Origin: Gluconacetobacter diazotrophicus PA1 5
Lineage (GTDB): Bacteria; Pseudomonadota; Alphaproteobacteria; Acetobacterales; Acetobacteraceae
Assembly: GCF_000067045.1 (NCBI RefSeq)
Contig: NC_010125.1
Location: 274,001 to 338,000, forward strand
Reading direction: 5' to 3'
Length of the DNA stretch: 64,000 nt
Shown one piece after another: positions 18,597 through 29,360 of the stretch; within the stretch, counting starts at the first letter, position 1; every line of letters starts with the position of its first letter. The position numbers were made by a program, and so were the translations under genes. The notes below the pieces were generated by a model. The model had not been told where the DNA came from, ran no database searches, and saw only the letters and a program-made list of their open reading frames with translations.

Positions 18597-19121
18597 TCAG
18601 GAACGCGCCGCCGGCATCAGCGTCGTCAGCGCGGCCAATCCGTTCCGCGCGGCCAGCAGCCGGGGGCTGTCGCCCTCGCCGTCCCGGTAGTCGGGATCGG
18701 CCCCGCATTCCAGCAGGAAGGCGGCCATCGGCGCGCGGTTGAACATGGTGGCGAACATCAGCGGCGTCCGCCCCACATGGTTCGGCGCGTCGATCGCGGC
18801 GCCGGCCGCCACCAGTTGCCGCGCCACCTCCACGTCGCCCTTGAAGGCCACGCCGGCCAGCGCCGTCGCCCCCTTGCCGTCGCGCAGGTCGACCGTGGCA
18901 CCCCCCTTGATCAGGCAGGCGACGGTTTCGGCATGGCTGTTGTACGCCGCCAGGATCAGGGCGGAATGCCCGCGATCGTTGCAGGTGTCGGGGTTGATCC
19001 CGGCCTCCAGGAAGGCGGCGACCAGGTCGGTCTGCCCGTCCCGCGCCGCGTCCAGGAACAGGCCCGCGATGTCGTCGGCGCTGAATTGGTCCGGGGCGGG
19101 GGACGGCGTCTGGTTCATCAT
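18597..19121 (-). CDS. Ankyrin-repeat protein
   Basis: A 174-residue protein made of four to five ankyrin repeats, for example GHSALILAAYNSHAETVACL, GATALAGVAFKGDVEVARQL and GRTPLMFATMFNRAPMAAFL. No signal peptide or catalytic motif is visible, so a cytoplasmic protein-binding role is likely. Two ATGs in tandem (19121 and 19118) follow GAGG; either could be used. Unknown partner. Confidence 0.8.
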   Translation of the reverse strand: MMNQTPSPAPDQFSADDIAGLFLDAARDGQTDLVAAFLEAGINPDTCNDRGHSALILAAYNSHAETVACLIKGGATVDLRDGKGATALAGVAFKGDVEVARQLVAAGAAIDAPNHVGRTPLMFATMFNRAPMAAFLLECGADPDYRDGEGDSPRLLAARNGLAALTTLMPAARS

Positions 19122-19159
19122 GGCCTCGGGGAGTCGGGTGAATCGGGGCCCCGATCCTA

Positions 19160-20237
19160 TCAGCGGGCCGCCTGCTGTGCGAGTAGGGGCTGCGCCGCGG
19201 CGGCGAAGGCCCGGCATTCCCCATGCGCCAGCCAGGTGAACCGGCCGGCATCCAGCCCCGCCGCCGCGCAGGACGCGGCCAGCCGGTGCAGCGGTTCGTC
19301 GAACGGCTCGTCGGTCAGGCGGAAGGTGCCGAAATGCATGCCGATCGCCTGCGCCGCGCCCAGTTCGGCCATCGCCGCCACGGCTTCCTCGGGCGTGGTG
19401 TGCACCGCCGCCATCAGCTCGCGGGGGTCATAGGCGCCCACGGGCAGCAGGGCGACGTCCGGCGCGCCCAGCCGCGCGCGGATCTGCCCCCAGTGCCGCC
19501 CGTGCGCGCTGTCGCCCGCGAAGAAGACCGAAGGCGCCGCGCCCTCCGCCGGCCGGATGTCGAACCCGCCCCACAGCGCCCGGTTCCGGTCGAACGGCGT
19601 GCGGGCCGACCCGTGGCGCGCCGGCGTGCAGGTGATGCGCAGCCCCCCGACCGTGTGGCCCTGCCACCAGTCGCATTCCACGACGTCGCGCAGGCCCGAC
19701 CCGCGCAGGTGGCGCGCATTGCCCGGCGGCGTGATGACGACCGGCGCGTCGCGGCGGGCGAAGAAGGCCAGGCTGTCCAGGTCCATATGGTCGTAATGAC
19801 AGTGCGACACCACGATCGCGTCCACCCGGGGGCAGGCTGCCGATCGCCCGGCCCGGCGGCCGCACCCGGCGCGGCCCGGCCCAGCGCACGGGCGAACAGC
19901 GGTCCGAAAAGACGGGGTCGGTCAGGACCGTCACCACCGACCCGTCGGCGGCGCGCAGGCGCAGCAGGAAGGTGGAATGTCCGATGAAGGTGACATGGGC
20001 ATGGCCCGGGGCCGGCGCGGCATGCGGGTCGCCCGCCGGAGCGGGCCCTTGCGGCGGCACGGGCCAGGCGGCGCGGCGGCGGCGGGCCCATTGCCAGCGC
20101 AGGATCGACAGCAGGCGCCCGGGGCGCGGCGCCCCGCCGGCGGCGGCAGGCGCGGGGGGCGGCAGGATGCTGGCGGGATTGAAGAAACGGCGCCCGTCGC
20201 AATGGTCGGACACGGGCAGGGGGGCAGGCGGCATCAT
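19160..20237 (-). pseudogene. Metallo-beta-lactamase-fold hydrolase (NAPE-PLD-like), frameshifted
   Basis: From ATG 20237 one frame gives RRFFNPASILPP, HVTFIGHSTFLLRL and VLTDPVFSDRCSPV. The rest of the family sequence (VVSHCHYDHMDLDSL with the HxHxDH zinc motif, FFAGDSAHGRHW, GMHFGTFRLTDEP) continues in another frame to 19160. The break is at a run of five G at 19828-19832 (plus strand); four would restore a single frame of about 358 residues. Family members hydrolyse phosphodiester or lactone bonds. A one-base homopolymer error is the simplest explanation, so the gene may be intact in the organism. Confidence 0.78.
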
Positions 20238-20659
20238 GGTCCTCCACGCGCGGGCGCCCATTATGGCGCGCCCGCCCCGTCCACGCGACCCGCCCCCGCG
20301 CGCGCCACGGTCGAGAACTCGTGATGAGCGGGGACTGGAATCCTGCGGCCAGCCGGCGCTCTATTACTGCGAACGTTTTTTGGGTCCGTCACGTGACTTG
20401 CCCCCGGGGGGAGGTCGTGAGATTGTACTGCGGAAAATTCGTCCGGGCCCCCGGGTGGCCAGGGTCACAGAACGGCCAGGGTCGCGACCGGATGACAAAA
20501 AAATGACGAACGGGATCCCCAGGCAAGGGCAGTCCTCAACCCATGGTATCGAAGCGTGCGTGCCGCCGCCGGGATGACCGGCGCAGCGTGGCCGCTTCAT
20601 GGGCAGGGGACCCGATCGGATGGATGAGACAGGGCAACCATAATGGAGAAGGCGATTTA
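20238..20659. promoter_or_regulatory. Divergent intergenic region upstream of tkt
   Basis: About 420 bases without a supported gene, between the hydrolase gene and the start of the pentose phosphate operon. It holds the 10-bp palindrome GTCACGTGAC at 20388-20397 (core TCACGTGA, as before glpK), a short run of seven A at about 20497, and just before tkt the ribosome-binding site GGAGAAGG. The main operon promoter must lie here, but no convincing -35/-10 pair could be fixed. Confidence 0.4.
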
Positions 20660-22773
20660 ATGCGTTCCATATTCACCCAACCTGTTCGGGCCTTCGAAGG
20701 CGGGGCCACCGGCCCGTCCGCCGAGGATGTGCTGTGCATCAACACCATCCGTACCCTGTCCATGGACGGGGTGCAGAAGGCGAATTCCGGCCATCCGGGC
20801 ACGCCGATGGCCATGGCGGCGCCGGCCTACGCCCTGTGGCAGAACGTCCTCAGCTACGACCCGGCCGATCCGCTGTGGCCGAACCGCGACCGGTTCGTGC
20901 TGTCGATCGGCCATGCCTCGATGCTGATCTATTCGCTGATCTACCTGGCCGGCATCCGCGACGTGAAGCACGGCACGGTGCTGGACGCGCCGTCGCTGAC
21001 GCTGAAGGACCTGGAACAGTTCCGCCAGCTCGATTCCCGCACCCCCGGCCACCCGGAATACCACCACACGGCGGGCGTCGAGACGACGACCGGCCCGCTG
21101 GGCCAGGGCTGCGGCAATTCCGTCGGCATGGCGATGGCGGAAAAATGGCTCGCCACCCGCTTCAACAAGCCGGGCTTCCCGCTGTTCGACTATCACGTCT
21201 ACACGTTCTGCGGTGACGGCGACATGATGGAAGGCGTGGCCAGCGAGGCCGCGTCGGTGGCCGGCCACCTGCGCCTGGGCAACCTGACCTGGATCTACGA
21301 CAGCAACCGCATCTCGATCGAGGGCTCGACCGACATCGCCTTCACCGAGAACGTGCAGAAGCGGTTCGAGGGCTATGGCTGGCACGTGCTGGAGGTCAAG
21401 GACGCCAACGACCAGGCGGCCTTCCTGGCGGCGCTGGCGGACGCCAAGGCCGAAACCGGCCGTCCGACCCTGATCATCGTGCATTCCGTCATCGGCTGGG
21501 GCGCGCCCCACAAGGCCGGCACCGCCTCGGCGCACGGCGAACCGCTGGGCGACGCGGAAATCCGCGGCGCGAAGAAGGCCTATGGCTGGCCGGAAGACAA
21601 GAGCTTCTACGTCCCCGACGGCGTGCTGGAACATTTCCAGAAGGGCCTGGGCGCCCGTGGCGCCGCTGCCAGCGCGCAGTGGAAGGCGCTGTACGCGTCC
21701 TACGCCAGGGACTATCCCGACCTGGCGAAGGAAGTGGACGCCATCCTGTCCAATCGCCTGCCGGAAGGCTGGGACAAGGACATCCCGGTGTACGAGCCCA
21801 GCGCCAAGGGCGTGGCCTCGCGCCAGAGCTCGGGCGAGGTGCTGAACGCGATCGCGCCGAACTTCCCGTGGCTGATCGGCGGCTCGGCCGACCTGTCGCC
21901 GTCCACCAAGACCAACCTGACCTTCCAGGGCGCGGGCTCGTTCCAGCCGCCGGAATGGAACGGCACCTATGGCGGGCGCAACCTGCATTTCGGCGTGCGC
22001 GAACACGCCATGGGCTCGATCTGCAACGGCATCTCGCTGGCGGGCATCCGGGCCTACTGCTCGGGCTTCCTGATCTTCTCGGACTACATGAAGCCGCCGA
22101 TCCGCCTGTCGGCGCTGATGAACCAGCCGGTCGTCTATATCTTCACGCATGATTCCATCGGCGTGGGCGAGGACGGTCCGACCCATCAGCCGATCGAACA
22201 GCTCGTGCAGCTTCGCGCCACCCCCGGCGTGACGCTGATCCGCCCGGCGGACGCGAACGAGGTCGCGGAAGCGTGGCGCACGCTGATCCCGATGACCGAC
22301 CGCCCGTCGGTGCTGATCCTCAGCCGCCAGAACCTGCCGACGGTGGACCGCACGGTCTATGCCCCGGCGTCGGGCCTGGCCAAAGGCGCCTACGTGCTGG
22401 GCGATTGCGACGGCACGCCGGACGTCATCCTGATGGCGACGGGCAGCGAGGTCGGGCTGGTGGTCTCGGCGTACGAGACGCTGAAGGCCGAAGGGGTCAA
22501 GGCGCGCGTGGTCTCCATGCCGTCGTGGGACCTGTTCGAGGCCCAGCCGAAGGAATACCGCGACAGCGTCCTGCCGCCGACGGTCACCAACCGCGTCGCG
22601 GTCGAAATGGCCTCGCCGGTCGGCTGGGACCGCTATGTCGGCCTCAGCGGCTCGATCATCGCCATGCACGGCTTCGGGGCCCTCGGCCCCGGCCGGCGGA
22701 ACTGTTCAAGAAATTCGGCTTCACCGTCGAAGCCGTCCTGGCCGAAGCGCGCAAGCAGGTGGCCAAGGGTTGA
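20660..22773 (+). CDS. tkt: Transketolase (C-terminal frameshift near 22690)
   Basis: A thiamine-diphosphate enzyme that moves two-carbon units in the pentose phosphate cycle. Segments include NSGHPGTPMAMA, TTTGPLGQG, FCGDGDMMEGVASEA, GSADLSPSTKTNL, FGVREHAMG and VGEDGPTHQPIEQL. The start ATG 20660 follows GGAGAAGG. Up to about residue 675 the frame is clean; near 22684-22705 it slips, and the true family C-terminus AELFKKFGFTVEAVLAEARKQVAKG continues in a different frame to the stop at 22773. As written, the frame would read on to 22870 with an unrelated tail. In such a central enzyme a base error is more likely than a real mutation. Confidence 0.9.
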
Positions 22774-22888
22774 TTCGTGGCCGGGGCGCCCGCCACGCGG
22801 CGCGCCCCGGCCCGTTTCGGTTACCGAAAGGGGCGGGGACCGGCTTTTGGCCGGCGATAACCCGCCATGACAACGAAGGAGCAACACC

Positions 22889-25756
22889 ATGAACGTCGTG
22901 CAGAAGACGGGTGTTCAGGGCGCCGCCAATCCGCTCAAGGCACTGGAACAGTTCGGCCAGTCCCCGTGGCTGGACTTCATCCAGCGATCCTATACCGAGA
23001 ACGGCAGCCTGAAGAAGCTGGTGGACGAGGACGGGCTGAAGGGCGTGACCTCCAACCCCGCCATCTTCCAGAAGGCGATGGGGCAGGGCACCGATTACGA
23101 TCCGCAGTACAAGGACATCCTGGCCCATCGCATCGTCGATGCCGGCACCCTGTACGAAACCATGGCCATCGACGACATCAAGGCGGCGACCAAGGTCCTG
23201 TTCCCGGTCTATGAAGCGACCAAGGGCCTGGACGGCTATGTCAGCCTCGAAGTCTCGCCCTACCTGGCGCGCGACACGCACGGCACGGTGGAAGAGGCCC
23301 GCCGCCTGTGGAAGGCGGTCGATGCCAAAAACCTGATGATCAAGATCCCCGGCACGGACGAGGGCGCGCCCGCGGTGCGCACCGTGATTTCCGAGGGACT
23401 GAGCATCAACGTCACGCTGCTGTTCTCGATCGACGCCTACAAGAAGGTGCTCGAGGCCTACATCGCGGGGCTCGAGGACCGGCACGCCAAGGGCCTGCCC
23501 GTGTCGGGCATCGCCAGCGTCGCCTCGTTCTTCGTCAGCCGCATCGACGGCAAGATCGACAAGAAGATCGACGACCGCGTGGCGGCCGGCGACAAGGACG
23601 CGGCGGCGCTGAAGGCGCTGCGCGGCAAGGTCGCGATCGCGAACGCCAAGGTCGCCTACCAGCATTGGCTGGAGGTCACGAAATCCGCCCGCTGGCAGAA
23701 GCTGGCGGCCGCCGGCGCGCAGACGCAGCGCCTGCTGTGGGCCAGCACGGGCACCAAGGACAAGACGTTCAGCGACGTGCTGTATGTCGAGGAACTGATC
23801 GGCCCGGACACGGTCAACACCATCCCGCCCGCCACGTTCGACGCCTTTCGCGACCACGGCAAGGTCCGTGCCTCGCTGACCGAGGACGTCGAGGGCGCGC
23901 GCCACGTGATGGCGGAAGCCAAGCGCCTGGGCCTGGACCTGGACGGCGTGACGACCACGCTGGTCAATGAAGGCGTGTCCTCGTTCGCCGACGCGTTCGA
24001 CGACCTGCTGGGCTCGGTCGCGACCAAGCAGAACGCCCTGCTGGGCCATGCGCTGACCACCACGACGCTGAACCTGCCCGCCGACATCGACGCGGCGGTG
24101 AAGGCCAGCCTGGACACATGGCGCAAGGACGGCACCGTCCGCCGCCTGTGGGCGCGCGACGCCACCGTCTGGACCGGCAAGGACGAATCAAAATGGCTGA
24201 AATGGCTGGATATCGTCGAGGACCGGCTGGCCGACCTGCCGGCGCTGGAAGCCTTCCAGGCCGAAGTGAAGCAGAAGGGGTTCAAGGACATCCTGCTGCT
24301 GGGCATGGGCGGTTCCAGCCTCGGGCCGGAAGTGCTGGCCGAAACCTTCGGCAAGCATGACGGCTTCCCGCACCTTTACGTGCTGGACAGCACCGACCCG
24401 CAGCAGATCAAGGCGTTCGAGAAGAAGGTCGATCTCGCCCACACGCTGTTCATCGTCTCGTCCAAGTCGGGCGGCACGCTGGAGCCGAACATCCTCAAGG
24501 CCTATTTCTTCGACGCGGCCAAGAAGGTGCTGGGCGACAAGGTCGGCAGCCATTTCGTGGCCGTGACCGATCCCGGCTCGCATATGGAAGAGGTAGCGAA
24601 GAAGGACGGGTTCTGGAAGATCTTCTACGGCGACAAGCAGATCGGCGGCCGGTATTCGGTGCTGTCGAATTTCGGCATCGTCCCCGCCGCCGCCTCCGGC
24701 GTGCCGCTGAAGCTGTTCCTGGACTCCGCGCTGCGCGGGGTGAAGGCCTCGGCCGCCTCGGTGCCGCCGGCGCTGAACCCGGGCGTGGTGCTGGGCACCG
24801 TGCTGGGCGTCGCCGCCACGCAGTTCGGCCGCGACAAGGTGACGTTCGTGACCTCGCACCCGATCAGCGACATGGGCGCGTGGATGGAACAGCTTCTGGC
24901 GGAATCGACCGGCAAGATCGGCCGCGGCTTGATCCCCATCGATGACGAGACGCTGGGCGCGCCCGCGCTGTACGGAAAGGACCGCGTCTTCGCCTATCTG
25001 CGCCTGGACACGGACGCCTGTTCGGAAGAGGACGAGGCCGTCAAGGCCCTGGTCGCGGCGGGCGAGCCGGTGGTGACGATCCACCTGCAGGACAAGCGGC
25101 AGATCGCGCAGGAATTCTTCCATTGGGAATTCGCCACCGCCGTCGCCGGGTCCATCCTGGGGATCGACGCCTTCGACCAGCCGGATGTCGAGGCGTCGAA
25201 GATCGAAACCAAGAAGCTGACGACCGCCTATAACGAGACGGGCAAGCTGCCGCCGGAAACGCCGTTCGCGACCGATGGCGCCTTCTCGTTCTTCGCCGAC
25301 GCGACCAACGCGGCGGCGCTGAAGGGCGACTCGCTGGCCGCCATCCTCAAGGCCCATTTCGGCCGGGTGAAGGCGGGCGATTATGTCGGGCTGCTGGCCT
25401 ATATCGAACGCGACAATGCACACCGCGCCTGGATCCAGCGTACCCGCCTGGCCATCCGCGACGCGCTGAAGGTCGCGACGGCCGCCGAATTCGGGCCGCG
25501 CTTCCTGCATTCGACGGGCCAGGCCTACAAGGGCGGGCCCAACAGCGGCGTCTTCCTGCAGATCACGGCCGACGATGCCGCCGACCTGCCGGTCCCGGGC
25601 GAGAAGTTCACCTTCGGCGTGGTCAAGGCCGCGCAGGCGCGTGGCGATTTCGACGTCCTGGCCGAACGGGGACGCCGTGCGCTGCGGGTGCATATCTCGG
25701 GTGACCTGAAGTCCGGCCTGCAGGCGCTGGGCCAGGCGATCACCGCCGCGCTCTGA
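22889..25756 (+). CDS. tal-pgi: Bifunctional transaldolase / glucose-6-phosphate isomerase
   Basis: A 955-residue fusion. Residues about 1-370 are transaldolase (GVTSNPAIFQKAMG, SLEVSPYLARDTHG, Schiff-base lysine in LMIKIPGTDEG). Residues about 385-955 are phosphoglucose isomerase (LLLGMGGSSLGPEVLAETFG, SSKSGGTLEPN, DPGSHM, ESTGKIGRGLIPI). It interconverts seven- and three-carbon with four- and six-carbon sugar phosphates and fructose 6-phosphate with glucose 6-phosphate, closing an oxidative pentose phosphate cycle. Fusions of this kind are known from acetic acid bacteria and cyanobacteria. AAGGAGC precedes the ATG. Confidence 0.95.
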   Translation: MNVVQKTGVQGAANPLKALEQFGQSPWLDFIQRSYTENGSLKKLVDEDGLKGVTSNPAIFQKAMGQGTDYDPQYKDILAHRIVDAGTLYETMAIDDIKAATKVLFPVYEATKGLDGYVSLEVSPYLARDTHGTVEEARRLWKAVDAKNLMIKIPGTDEGAPAVRTVISEGLSINVTLLFSIDAYKKVLEAYIAGLEDRHAKGLPVSGIASVASFFVSRIDGKIDKKIDDRVAAGDKDAAALKALRGKVAIANAKVAYQHWLEVTKSARWQKLAAAGAQTQRLLWASTGTKDKTFSDVLYVEELIGPDTVNTIPPATFDAFRDHGKVRASLTEDVEGARHVMAEAKRLGLDLDGVTTTLVNEGVSSFADAFDDLLGSVATKQNALLGHALTTTTLNLPADIDAAVKASLDTWRKDGTVRRLWARDATVWTGKDESKWLKWLDIVEDRLADLPALEAFQAEVKQKGFKDILLLGMGGSSLGPEVLAETFGKHDGFPHLYVLDSTDPQQIKAFEKKVDLAHTLFIVSSKSGGTLEPNILKAYFFDAAKKVLGDKVGSHFVAVTDPGSHMEEVAKKDGFWKIFYGDKQIGGRYSVLSNFGIVPAAASGVPLKLFLDSALRGVKASAASVPPALNPGVVLGTVLGVAATQFGRDKVTFVTSHPISDMGAWMEQLLAESTGKIGRGLIPIDDETLGAPALYGKDRVFAYLRLDTDACSEEDEAVKALVAAGEPVVTIHLQDKRQIAQEFFHWEFATAVAGSILGIDAFDQPDVEASKIETKKLTTAYNETGKLPPETPFATDGAFSFFADATNAAALKGDSLAAILKAHFGRVKAGDYVGLLAYIERDNAHRAWIQRTRLAIRDALKVATAAEFGPRFLHSTGQAYKGGPNSGVFLQITADDAADLPVPGEKFTFGVVKAAQARGDFDVLAERGRRALRVHISGDLKSGLQALGQAITAAL

Positions 25757-25765
25757 TCCGAACCG

Positions 25766-25788
25766 CCCCGTCCGTCCTGCGGACGGGG
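25766..25788 (+). terminator. Intra-operon hairpin after tal-pgi
   Basis: Arms CCCCGTCCG and CGGACGGGG with a 5-base loop, followed by CATTTCT. It lies 9 bases after tal-pgi and 80 bases before gnd. The T-run is short, so partial termination or mRNA 3-prime-end protection within the operon is as likely as full termination. Confidence 0.5.
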
Positions 25789-25867
25789 CATTTCTGCTGG
25801 CCCCCGGGCACCGCCCGGGCGGCCGAATTATGCGTGGCGAAGGGCCGCGCCAAGGAGATTCAAGAAC

Positions 25868-26866
25868 ATGCAAATCGGCATCATCGGCCTGGGCCGCATG
25901 GGCGGAAACATCGCCGTCCGCCTGTCGCGGCACGGGCATGACGTGGTCCTGTTCGATCGTGACGCCGCGACGGTGTCCAAGGTTTCCGAACGGATCGAAG
26001 GCGGCCGCGGCGTCGCCGCCACCAGCCTGCCCGACCTGGTCGCGAAGCTGACGGCCAAGCGCAAGATCGTGTGGGTCATGCTGCCGTGCGGCGAGATCAC
26101 CGAGAACGCGGTGCAGGAACTGTACGGCCTGCTGGGCAAGGACGACATCGTCATCGATGGCGGCAACACGTACTACAAGGACGATATCCGCCGTGCCGCC
26201 CAGCTTGCGGACAAGGGCATCCACTATGTCGACGTCGGCACCTCCGGCGGCGTGTGGGGCCTGGAGCGCGGCTACTGCATGATGTACGGCGGCACCAAGG
26301 ATTCGACCGACCATATCGACCCGATCCTCGATGCCCTGGCGCCGGGCAAGGGCGATGTCGCGCCGACCCCCGACCGCGGCAAGCCGGGCCTCGACCCCCG
26401 GGCGGAGAAGGGCTACCTGCATTGCGGCCCCGCCGGGTCCGGCCATTTCGTGAAAATGGTCCATAACGGCATCGAGTACGGTATGATGCAGGCCTTCGCC
26501 GAAGGCTTCGACATCATGAAGTCCAAGAACTCGCCCAAGCTGCCGGAAGACCAGCGCTTCGACCTGAACATGGCCGACATCGCGGAAGTCTGGCGCCGCG
26601 GCAGCGTCGTGTCGTCCTGGCTGCTGGACCTGACGGCCGAAGCCCTGGCCAAGAACGCGTCGCTGTCCGAATTCACGGGCGAGGTCGCGGATTCCGGCGA
26701 AGGCCGCTGGACGCTGGAAGCCGCGATCGAGGAAGCGGTGCCGGCTCCGGTCATCACCGCCTCGCTGTTCACGCGCTTCCGCTCGCGTACCGGCAACAAC
26801 TATGCGGAAAAGGTCCTCTCCGCCATGCGGTTCGGCTTCGGCGGCCACGTCGAAAAGAAGGACTGA
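25868..26866 (+). CDS. gnd: 6-phosphogluconate dehydrogenase, short decarboxylating form
   Basis: A 332-residue enzyme, much shorter than the 470-residue E. coli type and typical of the GndA-like short class. It oxidatively decarboxylates 6-phosphogluconate to ribulose 5-phosphate. Rossmann motif [17 protein letters not shown] is at 3-19, substrate segments are [32 protein letters not shown] and [19 protein letters not shown]. The second beta strand ends in VLFDRDA: an acidic residue here, rather than the Asn-Arg-Thr of NADP enzymes, suggests NAD preference. Confidence 0.93.
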   Translation: MQIGIIGLGRMGGNIAVRLSRHGHDVVLFDRDAATVSKVSERIEGGRGVAATSLPDLVAKLTAKRKIVWVMLPCGEITENAVQELYGLLGKDDIVIDGGNTYYKDDIRRAAQLADKGIHYVDVGTSGGVWGLERGYCMMYGGTKDSTDHIDPILDALAPGKGDVAPTPDRGKPGLDPRAEKGYLHCGPAGSGHFVKMVHNGIEYGMMQAFAEGFDIMKSKNSPKLPEDQRFDLNMADIAEVWRRGSVVSSWLLDLTAEALAKNASLSEFTGEVADSGEGRWTLEAAIEEAVPAPVITASLFTRFRSRTGNNYAEKVLSAMRFGFGGHVEKKD

Positions 26867-26910
26867 GTCCTCAAAACGACGGGTGGCAACAGTTCAGGGA
26901 AAAATCTGAC

Positions 26911-28443
26911 ATGGATGGAATCGTCGCGTCTGCATCGTCCGAAATCCAGGGGGCAGGCCTGCAGCCGCGGCGTGCTCCCCCGTGCACCTTCGTCGTCTTC
27001 GGCGGGGGTGGGGACCTGACGAAGCGGCTGCTGGTCCCCGCCATCTACAACCTGGCCTGCGCCGGGTTGCTGGATGACGGTTTTTCCATTGTTGCCGTCG
27101 ATTGGGCCGAACTGTCCGACGACATCCTGCGCGCCCAGTTCCACGAGGCGCTGCAGGATTTCGTGGCCAAGCGCGGCACCGCCGCCGCCGTGCTGCGTGA
27201 CGACATCTGGCGCTGGCTGAACACCCGCGTGTCCTACCTGCGCGGCTCGTTCGAGGACCCGGCGACGTTCGAACGGCTGGGCGCGCGCATCGGGAGCGGC
27301 AATGCCGTCTTCTACCTGGCGGTGGCGGCGCGTTTCTTCGGCACCATCGTGGACCGCCTGGGCGAATCCCACCTGACGGACGAGGTGGGCGAGACCTATC
27401 GCCGCGTCATCGTCGAAAAGCCGTTCGGCCACGACCTGAATTCGGCCCGCGAACTGAACATCCGCCTGCTGCGCACCCTGCGCGAGCGGCAGATCTACCG
27501 GATCGACCATTACCTGGGCAAGGAAACGGTCCAGAACATCATGGCGCTGCGGTTTTCCAACGGGTTCTTCGAACCGCTGTGGAACCGCCAGAACATCGAC
27601 CATGTCCAGATCACGGCGGCCGAAACCGTGGGCGTGGAAAAGCGCGGCCGCTTTTACGAAGGCACCGGCGCGCTGCGCGACATGGTGCCCAACCATCTGA
27701 TGCAGTTGCTGGCCATGACGGCGATGGAGGCCCCGGTCTCGTTCGACGCCGACGCGGTGCGCGACGAGAAATCCAAGGTGCTGAAGGCCATCCACTGCAC
27801 GGGGCCGGAAGACGTGGTGCGCGGCCAGTACGGCGGCGGCGTCCTGGGGGGCACCCCGGTGCGTGGCTATCGGGACGAACCGGACGTGGCGCCGGCTTCG
27901 CGCACCGAAACCTATGTGGCGATGAAGCTGGCCATCGATAACTGGCGCTGGGCCGGCGTGCCGTTCTACCTGCGCACCGGCAAGCGGCTGGCGGTGCGCA
28001 AGACCGAAATCGCGATCCATTTCCGCCGCGCGCCCTACGCGCTGTTCCGCGACACGCCGGTCGACCGGCTGACGCCGAACATCATGACCATCCACATCCA
28101 GCCGACCGAAGGCGTCACCCTGCAGTTCGGGGCCAAGATCCCGGGCCCGACGGTGCGGCTTGGCGGCGTGCGGATGAAGTTCGACTATTCCGAATGGTTC
28201 AGCGAGGGGCCGAGCACCGGCTACGAAACGCTGATCTATGATTGCCTGACCGGCGATGCGACGCTGTTCCAGCGCGCCGACAATATCGAGGCCGGATGGC
28301 GCGCCGTGCAGCCCGCCCTGGACTGGGGCGAGCGGACCGAGGCCGCGCCGCTGTGCCCCTACGCCGCGGGATCGGCCGGCCCGATCGAGGCCGACGCCCT
28401 GCTGGCGCGCGACGGTCGCCAATGGCAGGACCTGGCGGAATGA
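26911..28443 (+). CDS. zwf: Glucose-6-phosphate 1-dehydrogenase
   Basis: A 510-residue enzyme giving 6-phosphogluconolactone and reduced pyridine nucleotide. Motifs: VVFGGGGDLTKRLLVPAIYN near the N-terminus, VIVEKPFGHDL and the active-site RIDHYLGKETVQNIMALRF near residues 195-213. The glycine-rich loop is GGGGDLTKR against the usual GASGDLA(K)R. The stop overlaps the start of the following HAD gene, showing tight coupling in the operon. Confidence 0.94.
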   Translation: MDGIVASASSEIQGAGLQPRRAPPCTFVVFGGGGDLTKRLLVPAIYNLACAGLLDDGFSIVAVDWAELSDDILRAQFHEALQDFVAKRGTAAAVLRDDIWRWLNTRVSYLRGSFEDPATFERLGARIGSGNAVFYLAVAARFFGTIVDRLGESHLTDEVGETYRRVIVEKPFGHDLNSARELNIRLLRTLRERQIYRIDHYLGKETVQNIMALRFSNGFFEPLWNRQNIDHVQITAAETVGVEKRGRFYEGTGALRDMVPNHLMQLLAMTAMEAPVSFDADAVRDEKSKVLKAIHCTGPEDVVRGQYGGGVLGGTPVRGYRDEPDVAPASRTETYVAMKLAIDNWRWAGVPFYLRTGKRLAVRKTEIAIHFRRAPYALFRDTPVDRLTPNIMTIHIQPTEGVTLQFGAKIPGPTVRLGGVRMKFDYSEWFSEGPSTGYETLIYDCLTGDATLFQRADNIEAGWRAVQPALDWGERTEAAPLCPYAAGSAGPIEADALLARDGRQWQDLAE

Positions 28444-29318
28444 CGGCCACGGACCCGGGCGCGGCCCGCCGTGCCGGCCCGTCGGACCGCATCCGCCTGG
28501 TCATTTCCGATATCGACGGCACGCTGGTCACGCCGGACAAGCGCCTGACGCCGGCGGTGCTGGACACGGCGCGGGCGCTGCGCGCCGCCGGCATCGCGCT
28601 GTGCCTGGTCAGCAGCCGCCCCCCGCGCGGGATGGAGATGTTCCTGGGCCCGCTGGGGATCGACACGCCGCGCGCCGGACTGAACGGCGGCCTGGTCACG
28701 CAGCCGGACGGCACCATCATCTCGCGTCTGTCATTGGACCCGGACGCGGCGCAACAGGCGGTCGGGATGCTGCAATCCCACGGCGTCGATGCGTGGCTGT
28801 TCGTCGGCCATGACTGGCTGATCACCGATCCCGACGGCGCGTATGTCGAGCGCGAACGCCGCACGGTGCAGACCGACCCGGTCGTGCTGCCCGATTTTGC
28901 CGGGCATTACAACGATGTGGGCAAGATCATGGGCGCTTCGTCCGACTATCCCCTGCTGGCACGGATGGAGGCGGACATCGGCACCCGGCTGGCCGGCCGG
29001 GCCAGCGTGCACCGTTCCTCGGACTATTACCTCGATATTACCCATCCCCAGGCGAACAAGGGCTATGCGGCATTGGAACTGGCGCGGCTTATGGATATCG
29101 ATATCCATGACGTGGCCTGCATCGGGGACATGAACAACGACATCCCGATGCTGGACGAGGCCGGCGTCTCGATCGCGATGGGCAACGCCCCCGACGGGGT
29201 GAAGGCGCACGCCCACTTCGTGACCGACACCAACGAACAGGATGGCTGGGCGCATGCCATGGAACGATATGTCCTGCCCCGGGCCCAGGCGAACAGGGCC
29301 CAGGCGAACAGGGCCTGA
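28440..29318 (+). CDS. Cof-type HAD-IIB phosphatase, operon copy 1
   Basis: A 292-residue HAD hydrolase. Motif I is ISDIDGTLVTP (nucleophile Asp), motif II SSRPP, and the C-terminal motif is ACIGDMNNDIPML; the class IIB cap lies between about 100 and 210. Its start overlaps the zwf stop (ATGA). Members hydrolyse sugar phosphates or related phosphates. The position in a pentose phosphate operon suggests control of an intermediate, which is inference. The C-terminus ends in a tandem AQANRAQANRA coded by a 15-base direct duplication. Confidence 0.85.
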   Translation: MTATDPGAARRAGPSDRIRLVISDIDGTLVTPDKRLTPAVLDTARALRAAGIALCLVSSRPPRGMEMFLGPLGIDTPRAGLNGGLVTQPDGTIISRLSLDPDAAQQAVGMLQSHGVDAWLFVGHDWLITDPDGAYVERERRTVQTDPVVLPDFAGHYNDVGKIMGASSDYPLLARMEADIGTRLAGRASVHRSSDYYLDITHPQANKGYAALELARLMDIDIHDVACIGDMNNDIPMLDEAGVSIAMGNAPDGVKAHAHFVTDTNEQDGWAHAMERYVLPRAQANRAQANRA

Positions 29319-29360
29319 GGGGACGATGGCCCAGGGAATGATGGCCAAGGGGATGATGAA

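Noticed and set aside
24188-26848. 886-codon open frame antisense to tal-pgi and gnd
   Set aside because: Shadow of two well-supported genes; composition is not protein-like.
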